This document shows positions 1 through 8,581 of a DNA stretch of 64,000 bases, piece after piece. Origin of the DNA: Thermodesulfovibrio yellowstonii DSM 11347 (GTDB taxonomy: Bacteria > Nitrospirota > Thermodesulfovibrionia > Thermodesulfovibrionales > Thermodesulfovibrionaceae); the NCBI RefSeq assembly GCF_000020985.1, contig NC_011296.1:1230001-1294000 (forward strand), written 5' to 3'. Within the stretch, counting starts at the first letter, position 1; each line of letters starts with the position of its first letter. Below the pieces are notes generated by a model. The model was not told the DNA's origin and made no database searches. It was given only the letters and a program-made list of their open reading frames with translations. Made by a program: the position numbers and the translations under genes.

Positions 1-749
1 ACATGGGATATCTCTTTTATTTTAAAAAAATTTTCAAATCCTTTAATGCCAATATTTCCTCTACCTATATGCTCATGTCTGTCTATTCCTGAGCCAACAG
101 ATGCCTTTGAATCATTTAAATGAATGAGTTTTATGAGATTAAAATCTCCAAAATTTTTAACTTCTTCAATAAATTCTGAAATTACCTTTTCATTAGAAAT
201 ATCGTAACCCGCGGCAAACAAGTGACAGGTATCAATACAAACTCCACTAACATTTTCTGTATTAATATTTTTAAATGTGTCAAAAAGATCTGAAATTCTG
301 GCAGTTATTTTGCTTTTTGCTGTATTTTCAATAAGAATTTTACATTTTTGAAGTTTTCCAATTTTACTGAAAGCTTCTCTGACTTTGTCAAAAATTTCTT
401 CATTTTGCATTTCCCGATTATCCTTTAAGTGGATTACATAATAATCAGCACCAAGCAAATCTGACATTAAAACTTCTCTTTTAAGAAGATATTTTGAGGA
501 GTTTATAGTTTTTGGATTAGATGAAATAAGATTTATTAGATAAGACGCATGAACAACAAAAGGACTGAGGTTGTTTTCCTGAATCTTTTTTTTAAATTTT
601 TCAATAATCTCTTCTTCAAATTCAGGAATCTTCCATATTCTTGGACTATGAAGAAAAATTTGGAATGTTTCACATTGAAGATTTTTTGCCTCTTCAATTG
701 CATTAAGAATACTTTCTTTTATTGAAGTATGAACACCTAATGGCCTCAT
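1..749 (-). CDS. nfo: Endonuclease IV (AP endonuclease), 3' end beyond window
   Basis: Zinc-dependent apurinic/apyrimidinic endonuclease of base excision repair. Translation of the reverse strand from the ATG at 749 starts MRPLGVHTSIKES and runs open to the window edge. Family signatures are visible: LGVHTSI at the N-terminus, the FQIFLHSPR and PFVVHASY metal-ligand regions, YYVIHLKD, KILIENTA, and the CIDTCHLFAAGYD and HLNDSK...RHEHIGRG blocks that carry zinc ligands. The start is supported by an AGAGGA Shine-Dalgarno directly upstream. About 249 codons are present of the usual 280 or so, so only the C-terminus is missing. It lies downstream of the tRNA-Gly/tRNA-Cys pair on the same strand. 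Confidence 0.95.
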   Translation of the reverse strand, partial: MRPLGVHTSIKESILNAIEEAKNLQCETFQIFLHSPRIWKIPEFEEEIIEKFKKKIQENNLSPFVVHASYLINLISSNPKTINSSKYLLKREVLMSDLLGADYYVIHLKDNREMQNEEIFDKVREAFSKIGKLQKCKILIENTAKSKITARISDLFDTFKNINTENVSGVCIDTCHLFAAGYDISNEKVISEFIEEVKNFGDFNLIKLIHLNDSKASVGSGIDRHEHIGRGNIGIKGFENFFKIKEISH

Positions 750-914
750 TTTCCTCTCGGATTGAGTTTGATTTTTTTATTATTCTGAAAAGCGATGCGA
801 AAAATTTGTTCATTTTTATTATGAATATATCGTTCTAAGATACTCAATTAACAGAAAGAATCTTTGAATTTTGATAAAAGTTAAGGGAGAAAATATCTAT
901 AAACCTATTACAAA

Positions 915-987
915 AGGCGACGGCCGGATTCGAACCGGCGAATGGCGGTTTTGCAGACCGCTCCCTTAGCCACTTGGGTACGTCGCC
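915..987 (-). tRNA. tRNA-Cys (anticodon GCA)
   Basis: Reverse-strand cloverleaf with acceptor stem GGCGACG/CGTCGCC, T-arm with GGTTCGAATCC, and an anticodon loop CTGCAAA giving GCA. The discriminator is U and CCA is not encoded. It sits 8 nt downstream of tRNA-Gly, so the pair is probably one transcript. Confidence 0.95.
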
Positions 988-995
988 AATAAAAA

Positions 996-1068
996 AGCGG
1001 GCGACGGGATTTGAACCCGCGACCCCAACCTTGGCAAGGTTGTGCTCTACCAGCTGAGCTACACCCGC
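996..1068 (-). tRNA. tRNA-Gly (anticodon GCC)
   Basis: Reverse-strand cloverleaf: acceptor GCGGGTG pairing with CGCCCGC (one G.T-type position), D-arm AGCTCAGCTGGTAGAGC, anticodon loop TTGCCAA giving GCC, T-arm GGGTTCAAATCCC. CCA is not encoded. The preceding coiled-coil gene ends one nucleotide before the 5' end of this tRNA, so they are probably co-transcribed. Confidence 0.95.
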
Positions 1069-1069
1069 A

Positions 1070-1333
1070 TTAATTGATTCTTTTCTTAGGATCAAGTGAA
1101 TCTACAACTTTCTCAAAGACCGCCAATTGCTCTTCCATATAATTTATTTTTAATTCTAACTCTTTTATCCTTCTATTTGCAAATTCCTCAAGTACCTCTG
1201 CCCTTTTTAATAAATTTTCACGCATTTCTTCAAAATCTTTTATTAGTTTATTAAATTTTTTTAATTGTCTTTTCTTTCTCCATTTTCTTAAAAATGACAA
1301 CATGTAAAAAATTATCATAAAAGCTTTATACAT
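1070..1333 (-). CDS. Small membrane-anchored coiled-coil protein, unknown function
   Basis: An 87-residue protein from the ATG at 1333 (an in-frame TTG at 1360 lacks a ribosome site). Residues about 4-15 are a short hydrophobic segment (KAFMIIFYMLSF), followed by a basic patch RKWRKKRQLKK typical of the cytoplasmic side of a membrane anchor. After that comes a long heptad-like helix rich in Glu, Leu and Lys, running almost to the C-terminus. No family is recognised. The stop codon abuts the 5' end of tRNA-Gly, so it would share a transcript with tRNA-Gly, tRNA-Cys and perhaps nfo. It looks like a real gene because of its consistent amphipathic pattern, but homologues have not been checked. 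Confidence 0.5.
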   Translation of the reverse strand: MYKAFMIIFYMLSFLRKWRKKRQLKKFNKLIKDFEEMRENLLKRAEVLEEFANRRIKELELKINYMEEQLAVFEKVVDSLDPKKRIN

Positions 1334-1436
1334 GTCAATCTTTAGACCTTTTCTATTCAAGACAGATTGAGCTACATTAGAGATTTGGAATTTTCAACTC
1401 TTCAGAAAACAATTGAAGTGATGTTATATTAAATAC

Positions 1437-2210
1437 ATGTCTAAAATTAAGAAAATAAAGATAAGCTCTTTGTTTTATCTATCTGGTTTCTTATTTATAT
1501 TAGCTGAAACCATTCTTCATATTTATGGGAAAAGTGTTTGCTCAACCGAAGGATGCAAAGTTGTAGAAAGCTTCGTCAAAGGTGGAAATCTTGTCCTTCT
1601 TATTGCAGGCTTAATTTTATTCGGAACACTGTTTTTTATTTCATTTCATAAATTTTCTGAATCATTAATTAGTTTTGTTGAAAAAGTTCATTCAGGCATT
1701 CTTATTATAGCTTTATCAATAGAAGGTTATTTATTAGGATTCCAGACTTTCATAATAAAAGAATTTTGTGTTTTTTGCTTTACTGTATTTGGAATCCTCT
1801 TTCTAAGTAGTTTATTTAGAATTTTTGAGAGGCGATTTGAAATAATTCTTGCATTTGCTGGTTTTATCTCTGTATTTTTCATGACTTATATTATAAATCC
1901 TGAAATTAATCAAATACCTTCTAACCAGTATGTCCTTGTTTACTCTAAAGGATGTCCTCACTGTGAGGAAGTAATTCAATTTTGCAAAAGTCATTCAATT
2001 TCAATTCAGACTGTTGAAGCAAAAAAACTTGCAGGTATTCTTAAGTCTTTGAAAATAGAACATGTTCCAATTTTAGTCTGTGATGAAGGTGAAACAAAAA
2101 AATTTATTATTGGTCAGGATAATATAAAAGAATATTTGCTCACAAAAGCTTCAACAACAAATACCGAACAAGGGGTTTGCCCTATTTTTGAGAAGGAGAA
2201 ATGTCAGTGA
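1437..2210 (+). CDS. VKOR-family membrane protein fused to a thioredoxin-like domain
   Basis: Bacterial vitamin K epoxide reductase homologues re-oxidise DsbA-type proteins using quinone, so they drive disulfide formation outside the cytoplasm. Here 257 residues contain a VKOR-like four- to five-helix bundle. The loop cysteines are in KSVCSTEGC (near residues 32-40) and the redox pair is CVFC near residue 113. A C-terminal thioredoxin-like domain carries the active site YSKGCPHCEEV near residue 171 and a HVPILV cis-proline-type segment. The fused arrangement is known in the family. The natural partner in this window is the DsbA-like selenoprotein at 33476-34078. The tail overlaps the convergent DUF72 gene by 29 nt. 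Confidence 0.8.
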   Translation: MSKIKKIKISSLFYLSGFLFILAETILHIYGKSVCSTEGCKVVESFVKGGNLVLLIAGLILFGTLFFISFHKFSESLISFVEKVHSGILIIALSIEGYLLGFQTFIIKEFCVFCFTVFGILFLSSLFRIFERRFEIILAFAGFISVFFMTYIINPEINQIPSNQYVLVYSKGCPHCEEVIQFCKSHSISIQTVEAKKLAGILKSLKIEHVPILVCDEGETKKFIIGQDNIKEYLLTKASTTNTEQGVCPIFEKEKCQ

Positions 2211-2940
2211 GCAGTTCTTTAAGTTTTAATGCATTTTTTACAGCATATCCCATATAGTCGTTGTCAAAGTAAATATATGCAGGTTTATTCCATATTTTAA
2301 GTTTTTGAACCCATTCACTGAGTTCTTTATCTGTATACTCTGAAGCATAAAGCCTCTGTGAACCGTGAAGTCTCACATAAACAAAATCTGCTGTAATTAC
2401 CTCGTAATAAGGAAATCTTCCAGCAGAGTCTGCTATGCAAAAAGCAATATTATTCAATTTCAGAATCTCAAAGAAAATATCATTAATGAATGTTTTATTC
2501 CTCGCTTCAACTGTATATCTATATGTTTTATCTAACATGGAAATAAAATTATCAACCACCACCTTGTCAAATTTTAGTCCTGGTGGAAGTTGAATTAGTA
2601 TAACTCCGAGTTTTCCTTTCAAAGTTGAATACTTATTAATAAAATAATCAATTGTAGCTTTATCAATTTTGAGTTTCTTAAAATGTGTTATCTGTCTTGA
2701 AAGTTTTACTGAAAATAAAAAATCTTCTGGTGTTAGATTATACCATTTTTGAAATGTTGAAGGTTTTACATCTCTGTAAAAAGTTACATTTATTTCAACT
2801 GTAGAAAAATGTTTACAGTAATAAGAAAGCCACTCTGAATATTTTAATTTTTCAGGATAAAAAATACCTTTCCAATGCCCATACTGCCATCCAGATGTGC
2901 CAATATGATAATCTAATCCTCTTTGTATAGCCTGCTCCAT
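2182..2940 (-). CDS. DUF72 family protein
   Basis: A 252-residue DUF72 (YecE-like) TIM-barrel protein. The N-terminal signature YHIGTSGWQYGHWKGIFYPE, the YCKHFSTVEINVTFYR block, IQLPPGLKF, and the late WNKPAYIYFDNDYMGYAVKNA motif are all characteristic. Biochemical function of the family is not established; nucleic-acid or Fe-S links have been suggested. The start overlaps the 3' end of the upstream epimerase gene by 28 nt, implying translational coupling in a two-gene unit. Confidence 0.85.
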   Translation of the reverse strand: MEQAIQRGLDYHIGTSGWQYGHWKGIFYPEKLKYSEWLSYYCKHFSTVEINVTFYRDVKPSTFQKWYNLTPEDFLFSVKLSRQITHFKKLKIDKATIDYFINKYSTLKGKLGVILIQLPPGLKFDKVVVDNFISMLDKTYRYTVEARNKTFINDIFFEILKLNNIAFCIADSAGRFPYYEVITADFVYVRLHGSQRLYASEYTDKELSEWVQKLKIWNKPAYIYFDNDYMGYAVKNALKLKELLTDISPSQK

Positions 2941-3905
2941 AAGTCTTCATAATAAAACAACTTCTTAAAAAGCCACGTTCTATTATTCAAATTCCACTCT
3001 ATTGTAGATTTTAAACCTGATTCAAATTTTGTTGTAGGTGACCAGCCTGTAGTACTTTTTATTTTTTCACTACTAATAGCAAACCTTTTTTCATGTCCCG
3101 GACGGTCAGAAACAAATTTTATCAGATTTTCAGGCTTGTCAAGAATTTTCAATATTTGTTTTACAATATCAATTACTTTAAATCTTTCTCCACTACCTAC
3201 ATTGTATACCTCACCCGGTTTTCCTTTCTCAAGAAGAGCAAAAACTGCTCTAATACAGTCGCACAAATAAAGCCATTCTCTTATTATGTCGCCTGTTCCA
3301 TGAATTGGAATCATTTCATTTCGTAAAGCTTTCAGGATTGTCATTGGAATAAGTCTTTCAGGATTTTGCCAAGGTCCGTAAATACTGCATAACCTGACAG
3401 TAATAACAGGAAGCTTTAAAGCTCTCCAATAAACCTGCCCAAGCATATCAGCAGAAGCCTTGCTCACAGCATAGGGTGAGCGAGGATTTAAAGGACAGTC
3501 TTCGTCTCTTTCTCCCTCTTTAATATCTCCATATTCTTCATAAGATGTGATATTTATAAACTTTTCCACCCCAAGCTCCTTAGCAAGTTCAAGAAGATAT
3601 ATTGTTCCTATAATATTTGTTTCCATAAAAACGCTTGGTTCTATAACTGACCTATCTATGTTTGTTTCAGCTGCGAAATGTAACACAGCCTCTGGTTTTT
3701 GTTTTTCAAATATTTTTCTTAATTCTTCTTTATCAAGGATATCAACATTATAAAAATCCAGTCTGTCTTGAATTGGTTTAAGTCTTTCCATATCGCCTGC
3801 ATATGTCAATTTATCAACAACTGTAACCTTCCAGCCTTTTCTTGCAGCTAATCTCACAAAATCACTTCCTATAAAACCGGCTCCACCTGTAACAAGAACT
3901 TTCAT
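2913..3905 (-). CDS. NAD-dependent epimerase/dehydratase (dTDP-glucose 4,6-dehydratase-like)
   Basis: Extended short-chain dehydrogenase acting on a nucleotide sugar. The Rossmann motif GGAGFIGSDFV is at residues 7-17, the segment HFAAETNIDRSV near residue 77 is typical of RmlB-like dehydratases, and the catalytic YAVSK (Tyr-x3-Lys) lies near residue 145. The C-terminal half holds YNVGSGERFK and a SDRPGHEKRFAI block, again like RmlB. At 330 residues it is of normal length. An AGGAGG site precedes the ATG at 3905. No other sugar-nucleotide genes are nearby, so the substrate (dTDP-, UDP- or GDP-sugar) cannot be assigned. Confidence 0.85.
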   Translation of the reverse strand: MKVLVTGGAGFIGSDFVRLAARKGWKVTVVDKLTYAGDMERLKPIQDRLDFYNVDILDKEELRKIFEKQKPEAVLHFAAETNIDRSVIEPSVFMETNIIGTIYLLELAKELGVEKFINITSYEEYGDIKEGERDEDCPLNPRSPYAVSKASADMLGQVYWRALKLPVITVRLCSIYGPWQNPERLIPMTILKALRNEMIPIHGTGDIIREWLYLCDCIRAVFALLEKGKPGEVYNVGSGERFKVIDIVKQILKILDKPENLIKFVSDRPGHEKRFAISSEKIKSTTGWSPTTKFESGLKSTIEWNLNNRTWLFKKLFYYEDLWSRLYKED

Positions 3906-4011
3906 TTTTGAAGCCTCCTAAAAAATTTTTTACTTAATTATACCAAAAATAAAGAATGATGTTTTAAAATAAAATTTATTAATATATTTAGGTTAAGGGG
4001 GTGCATTAGAA

Positions 4012-4260
4012 ATGCCAATTTATGAGTATGAATGTATGCAATGTCACAAAATTCACGAAGTTATTCAGAGATTCACTGAAGAACCCCTAAAAAACTGCCC
4101 TGTTTGTGGGGGAGAGGTTAAAAAACTTATCTCTCAGTCTTCCTTTATTTTAAAAGGCAGTGGTTGGTATGTAACTGACTATGCAAGAAAAAATAACTCA
4201 GGCAATAGTTCATCTAACTCAAACAAAACATCTAAAAAAGTAGAAGGAAAATCAACATAG
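4012..4260 (+). CDS. FmdB-type zinc ribbon protein
   Basis: An 82-residue protein beginning [13 protein letters not shown], with a zinc ribbon formed by CMQC and CPVC, and the family's [13 protein letters not shown] segment. The tail is Ser/Asn/Lys-rich and disordered. FmdB-family regulators are widespread small proteins of uncertain role, named after a gene beside formamidase/amidase operons. A GGGGGTG ribosome site precedes the start. The stop is directly followed by the ATG of the next gene, so the two are co-translated. Confidence 0.88.
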   Translation: MPIYEYECMQCHKIHEVIQRFTEEPLKNCPVCGGEVKKLISQSSFILKGSGWYVTDYARKNNSGNSSSNSNKTSKKVEGKST

Positions 4261-5019
4261 ATGGTAAAGTCTCATATCCATGTGCCATATGATAAAATCT
4301 ATGACTATATAGATATTATTACAAGGGAGAGATTCAATCTTGAAATATATTTTAACTCTCAAACTCTTGATAATATCTCAAAAAAAGACATAGAAAAACT
4401 TAAGAAGGCTTTTTTCAATGAAACTTCCTTATCTTTTCATGCACCATTTATGGATTTATCCCCCGGTGCAATTGATTCAAGAGTAAGAGAAGTAACAATT
4501 GAAAGATTTAATCAAATTTTTGATATTGCTACTTTATTAAATCCCAAATCAATAGTTTTTCATTCAGGCTATGAAAAATGGAAATATGCTTTTAAAGTAG
4601 ATATATGGCTTGAAGCAAGTCTTAAAACATGGGAAAGAATTTTGCCAAGAGCTGAGCAGTTGAAAATTAAAATCGCAATAGAAAATATTTTTGAGGAAGA
4701 ACCTGAAAGTTTAAGAATGCTTGTAGAAAAAATTTCCTCTCCATATTTTGGAATATGTTTTGATACAGGGCATTTTAATCTTTTCTCAAAAAAGAGCATT
4801 GAAGAATGGATGTTCTGTCTGAATGATTATATTGTTGAAATTCACCTACATGACAATAATAAAAACTTTGATGAACATCTTGCTATAGGAAGCGGTTGTT
4901 TTGATTTTGAAAAATTTTTTGAATTATTTAAAAATAAAAATTGTATCTATACAATTGAGGCTCATTCACCTGAAAACGTATTTAAAAGCCTAAAAATGTT
5001 GGACAAATTGATTAAATAA
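4261..5019 (+). CDS. TIM-barrel protein of the sugar phosphate isomerase/epimerase (AP endonuclease 2-like) superfamily
   Basis: A 252-residue xylose isomerase-like TIM barrel. Metal-binding strand ends are visible: LSFHAPFMDL, SIVFHSGY, KIAIENIFEEEPE, FGICFDTGHFNL, EIHLHDNN and the terminal CIYTIEAHSP. This pattern of Glu/His/Asp residues is that of divalent-metal isomerases/epimerases and endonuclease IV relatives. The specific substrate is unknown. It starts immediately at the stop of the fmdB-like gene. Confidence 0.75.
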   Translation: MVKSHIHVPYDKIYDYIDIITRERFNLEIYFNSQTLDNISKKDIEKLKKAFFNETSLSFHAPFMDLSPGAIDSRVREVTIERFNQIFDIATLLNPKSIVFHSGYEKWKYAFKVDIWLEASLKTWERILPRAEQLKIKIAIENIFEEEPESLRMLVEKISSPYFGICFDTGHFNLFSKKSIEEWMFCLNDYIVEIHLHDNNKNFDEHLAIGSGCFDFEKFFELFKNKNCIYTIEAHSPENVFKSLKMLDKLIK

Positions 5020-5070
5020 AAATTATTATGGTATTTTATTGTTTAAAATTTATAATATAAGGGTATAGCC

Positions 5071-6801
5071 ATGGCAAAGATGAAAGGTGCGGAAATTTTG
5101 ATTGAATGTTTAAAAAGGGAGGGGGTAAAACATATTTTCGGATACCCCGGTGGAGTAATTCTTGACATTTTTGACCTTCTTTATGATGACCCAGATATAA
5201 AACTAATTCTCACCAGACATGAACAAGGAGCAACGCATGCAGCTGATGGATATGCAAGGGTCAGTGGCAAACCAGGTGTTGTTCTTGTAACAAGCGGACC
5301 TGGTGCAACAAATACTGTAACAGGAATCGCAAATGCATATATGGATTCTGTTCCACTGGTTGTCTTTACAGGACAGGTTCCAACATTTCTTATTGGAAAT
5401 GATGCTTTCCAAGAGGCAGATATAGTAGGAATTACAAGACCATGCACTAAATATAACATTCTTGTTAAAGATGTTAAAGACTTAGCAAAACAAGTAAGAG
5501 AAGCTTTTTATATTGCAACTACTGGTAGACCAGGACCTGTTCTTATAGACCTTCCAAAGGATGTTACACAGGGAAAAACAGAGTTCATTTGGCCTGAAAA
5601 AATTCATATAAGAAGCTATAATCCTACTTATGAAGGCAATGTTTATATGATAAAAAAAGCAGCACAGGAAATAGCAAAAGCAAAAAAACCTGTTATTATT
5701 GCTGGTGGTGGTTGCATTATCTCCAATGCTCATGAATATTTAAAAGAACTTGCAGAGTTTACACAGATTCCTGTTGCAAATACTCTCATGGGATTGGGAA
5801 GTTTTCCAGGCACACATGAACTTTCACTTGGAATGCTCGGTATGCATGGAACATACTATGCAAATATGGCAGTTCAAAATTCAGATTTGATAGTTGCAAT
5901 TGGAATGAGATTTGATGACAGAGTTACAGGCAAAACAGATGCTTTTGCACCTAATGCTAAAATTATTCATATTGATATTGACCCTACGTCTATTCGTAAA
6001 AATGTGAGAGTAGATATCCCTATAGTTGGTGATGTAAGTAGAGTTTTACAGGTCTTAAATAAAATCTTAAAAGAAGAAGTTAAACCTCAATGGAAAGAAA
6101 TAAGACAAGCATGGCTAAAACAGATAAATCAGTGGAAAAAAGAAAGACCTTTAACTTATGAATTTGACGAAGCAGTAATCAAGCCGCAATATGTTATTGA
6201 AAAAATATATGAAGTTACAAAAGGTGATGCTATTATTACAACAGAAGTTGGGCAAAATCAAATGTGGGCAGCACAGTTTTATAAATTTGACAAACCCCGC
6301 AGATTAGTAACATCAGGAGGGCTTGGGACAATGGGTTATGGATTTCCTGCTGCAATTGGTGCTCAGCTTGCTTTTCCTGACATGACTGTTATTGATATTG
6401 CAGGAGATGGAAGTATTCAAATGAACATACAAGAACTCGCTACTGCTGTGATTTATAATCTGCCAGTAAAGGTTGCTATAATTAACAACAGTTATCTTGG
6501 AATGGTAAGGCAGTGGCAGGAAATCTTTTATGGGGAAAGATATTCACATACTTACTTAAGCACTGCTCCTGATTTTGTAAAAGTTGCAGAATCTTACGGA
6601 GCAGTTGGGTTAAGAGCTACAAAACCGAGTGAAGTTGAACCAGTTATAAAGGAGGCTCTATCAATAAGAAAACCAGTATTTATGGATTTCGTTGTTGACT
6701 GGAAAGAAAAAGTCTATCCCATGGTTCCACCAGGAGCTCCTATTGACCAGATGATTTTTGAAGAGAAGAAAAAAGAGCGTAAACTCAAAGCAGTGAAATA
6801 G
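5071..6801 (+). CDS. ilvB: Acetolactate synthase, large (catalytic) subunit
   Basis: Thiamine-diphosphate enzyme that condenses two pyruvates (or pyruvate with 2-oxobutyrate) in branched-chain amino acid synthesis. All three domains are complete in 576 residues. The activating glutamate is E51 in [15 protein letters not shown] follows at about residue 73; the central FAD-binding domain contains [12 protein letters not shown]. The C-terminal ThDP/Mg motif GDGS begins near residue 445 with [11 protein letters not shown] downstream. The regulatory subunit gene follows after 9 nt. A TATAAT at 5051-5056 may be the -10 element, but no convincing -35 was seen and no T-box or leader peptide was found. 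Confidence 0.97.
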   Translation: MAKMKGAEILIECLKREGVKHIFGYPGGVILDIFDLLYDDPDIKLILTRHEQGATHAADGYARVSGKPGVVLVTSGPGATNTVTGIANAYMDSVPLVVFTGQVPTFLIGNDAFQEADIVGITRPCTKYNILVKDVKDLAKQVREAFYIATTGRPGPVLIDLPKDVTQGKTEFIWPEKIHIRSYNPTYEGNVYMIKKAAQEIAKAKKPVIIAGGGCIISNAHEYLKELAEFTQIPVANTLMGLGSFPGTHELSLGMLGMHGTYYANMAVQNSDLIVAIGMRFDDRVTGKTDAFAPNAKIIHIDIDPTSIRKNVRVDIPIVGDVSRVLQVLNKILKEEVKPQWKEIRQAWLKQINQWKKERPLTYEFDEAVIKPQYVIEKIYEVTKGDAIITTEVGQNQMWAAQFYKFDKPRRLVTSGGLGTMGYGFPAAIGAQLAFPDMTVIDIAGDGSIQMNIQELATAVIYNLPVKVAIINNSYLGMVRQWQEIFYGERYSHTYLSTAPDFVKVAESYGAVGLRATKPSEVEPVIKEALSIRKPVFMDFVVDWKEKVYPMVPPGAPIDQMIFEEKKKERKLKAVK

Positions 6802-6810
6802 GAGGCAACT

Positions 6811-7302
6811 GTGAGACATACAATCTCTGTGCTTGTAGAAAATAAATTCGGTGTTTTAGCAAGAATAGCAGGTTTATTCAGTGGTAGAGGCTATAACATA
6901 GAAAGTCTATCAGTTGGTGAAACCATAGACCCTAATATTTCAATAATGACAATTGTTACAACAGGCGATGACAGAGTTATTGAACAAATTACAAAGCAAC
7001 TCAATAGATTGGTTGATGTAATTAAAGTTGTTGATTTAACTGAAATAGACCATGTGGAAAGAGAAATGGTATTAATTAAGGTTGCACCAAGAAAAGAAAA
7101 TAGATTGGAGCTATTGAAAACAGTAGAAATATTCAGAGGTAGAGTAGTTGATTCAGGTCCAACAACTTATACAATAGAAGTTACAGGAGATGAGAAAAAA
7201 ATTCAGGCTTTTATTGAACTAATGAAGCCTTTGGGAATAAAAGAGTTCGTTAGAACAGGCAAAGTAGCTATTCCACGAGAAATATCTCAAAAAAAACAAT
7301 AA
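6811..7302 (+). CDS. ilvN: Acetolactate synthase, small (regulatory) subunit
   Basis: Regulatory subunit carrying the N-terminal ACT domain ([27 protein letters not shown], residues 3-29, shown here in outline) and a C-terminal ACT-like domain typical of the 160-residue class (163 aa). It binds valine and stimulates IlvB. Start is GTG at 6811 with GGAGG upstream. The small spacing to ilvB and the following synthase gene (24 nt) indicates a single operon. ilvH is an equivalent name. Confidence 0.96.
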   Translation: MRHTISVLVENKFGVLARIAGLFSGRGYNIESLSVGETIDPNISIMTIVTTGDDRVIEQITKQLNRLVDVIKVVDLTEIDHVEREMVLIKVAPRKENRLELLKTVEIFRGRVVDSGPTTYTIEVTGDEKKIQAFIELMKPLGIKEFVRTGKVAIPREISQKKQ

Positions 7303-7325
7303 AAAATTATTCGTAGGAGGAATAA

Positions 7326-8567
7326 ATGATAACTAAAGGTAAAGTATATCTTATTGATGTAACAAATAGAGATGGCGTTCAGACTTCAAGAATATTACTT
7401 CCAAAGCTTTCAAAAACTCTACTCAATCTATACCTTGATGAAATGGGAGTGTATCAAAGTGAAATTGGTTTCCCAACATTAAAGCACGAAGTTAATTACA
7501 TCAATGCTAATTTAGAACTTGTTGAACTTGGTGCATTCAAAAGAATTCATCTTGAAGGATGGGCAAGAGCAATTCCTGAGGATGTTGAACTGGCTTTTAA
7601 AAATTGTCCAAAAATAAAACATCTTAATCTTTCAGTTTCTACATCTGAGATAATGATACAGGGGAAATTTCAGGGAAGAAAAACATGGGATGACATTGTA
7701 AAAGGAATGTATAATGCTGTAAAACTTGCCAAAGAACTGGGAGCGGAAACAGTTGGATTTAATGCAGAAGATGCTTCTCGCACAGAATTAAGCAGATTAA
7801 TTGAATTTATTTTAGCAGGAAAAGAAGCAGGGGGAGATAGATTCCGCTACTGTGATACACTTGGCTGTGAAGACCCGATTACCATTTATGAAAGAATCCA
7901 TACTCTTGCGCTGGCAACAAGATTTCCGATTGAAATGCATTGCCATAATGACCTTGGAATGGCAGAAGCAGTTTCTGTTGCAGGAGCACAGGGAACAATA
8001 GAAGCAGGAGTTGACAGTTATATAAATACAACAGTTAATGGATATGGTGAAAGAGCAGGAAATGCTGATTTGGTTTCAACAATTCTGGCATTAAAATTTT
8101 CTCATGGTTTAAAAGAAAAATGCCCTCTTGACGAACATGTTAATCTAAAAATGGCATGGAAAATAGCAAAATATGCATCATATGCTTTCAATATTCCTAT
8201 TCCTATAAATCAACCAGGTGTTGGTGCAAATGCTTTTGCTCATGAATCGGGAATTCATGCTGATGGGGTTCTTAAAGACAGAGCTAACTATGAGCTTTAT
8301 TCTCCTGAAGATGTAGGACGTGGTGAGCCTGAACTTCTTGAGACAGGCAGAATTATAACAACAGGAGAATATGGTGGAATTAAAGGCTTCAGATATGTAT
8401 ACAGCAAACTTGGAATAGAATTTCACGATGATAATGAAGCAAGAAATATACTTGAGCTTGTTCAGTATGCTAACCTTCACACTCAGAAGCCTCTTACCGA
8501 TGACGAATTAAAATTCATTGCAACCTATCCTGACATTGTCAGGCAGATTCTAACAGTAACACCCTAA
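7326..8567 (+). CDS. Homocitrate synthase-family enzyme, probable Re-citrate synthase (or homocitrate/isopropylmalate synthase)
   Basis: DRE-TIM metallolyase that condenses acetyl-CoA with a 2-oxo acid. The signature is present as DVTNRDGVQTS (residues 11-21, N-R-D-G-V-Q in place of the more usual R-D-G-x-Q). The metal site is MHCHNDLGMA, and the second family signature NTTVNGYGERAGNADL and the FAHESGIHADGVLK loop are complete. At 413 residues it lacks the long C-terminal leucine-binding LeuA regulatory domain. My recollection of anaerobe Re-citrate synthases is that they share the DVTNRDGVQTSR start, and the next gene is isocitrate dehydrogenase, so production of citrate for 2-oxoglutarate synthesis is the favoured role. 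Co-location with ilvBN keeps 2-isopropylmalate or citramalate synthase possible. Confidence 0.75.
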   Translation: MITKGKVYLIDVTNRDGVQTSRILLPKLSKTLLNLYLDEMGVYQSEIGFPTLKHEVNYINANLELVELGAFKRIHLEGWARAIPEDVELAFKNCPKIKHLNLSVSTSEIMIQGKFQGRKTWDDIVKGMYNAVKLAKELGAETVGFNAEDASRTELSRLIEFILAGKEAGGDRFRYCDTLGCEDPITIYERIHTLALATRFPIEMHCHNDLGMAEAVSVAGAQGTIEAGVDSYINTTVNGYGERAGNADLVSTILALKFSHGLKEKCPLDEHVNLKMAWKIAKYASYAFNIPIPINQPGVGANAFAHESGIHADGVLKDRANYELYSPEDVGRGEPELLETGRIITTGEYGGIKGFRYVYSKLGIEFHDDNEARNILELVQYANLHTQKPLTDDELKFIATYPDIVRQILTVTP

Positions 8568-8581
8568 GGAGGACATAACTA

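Noticed and set aside
844-1095. 83-codon reverse-strand open frame
   Set aside because: It runs straight through both tRNA genes; its residues come from the tRNA sequences.
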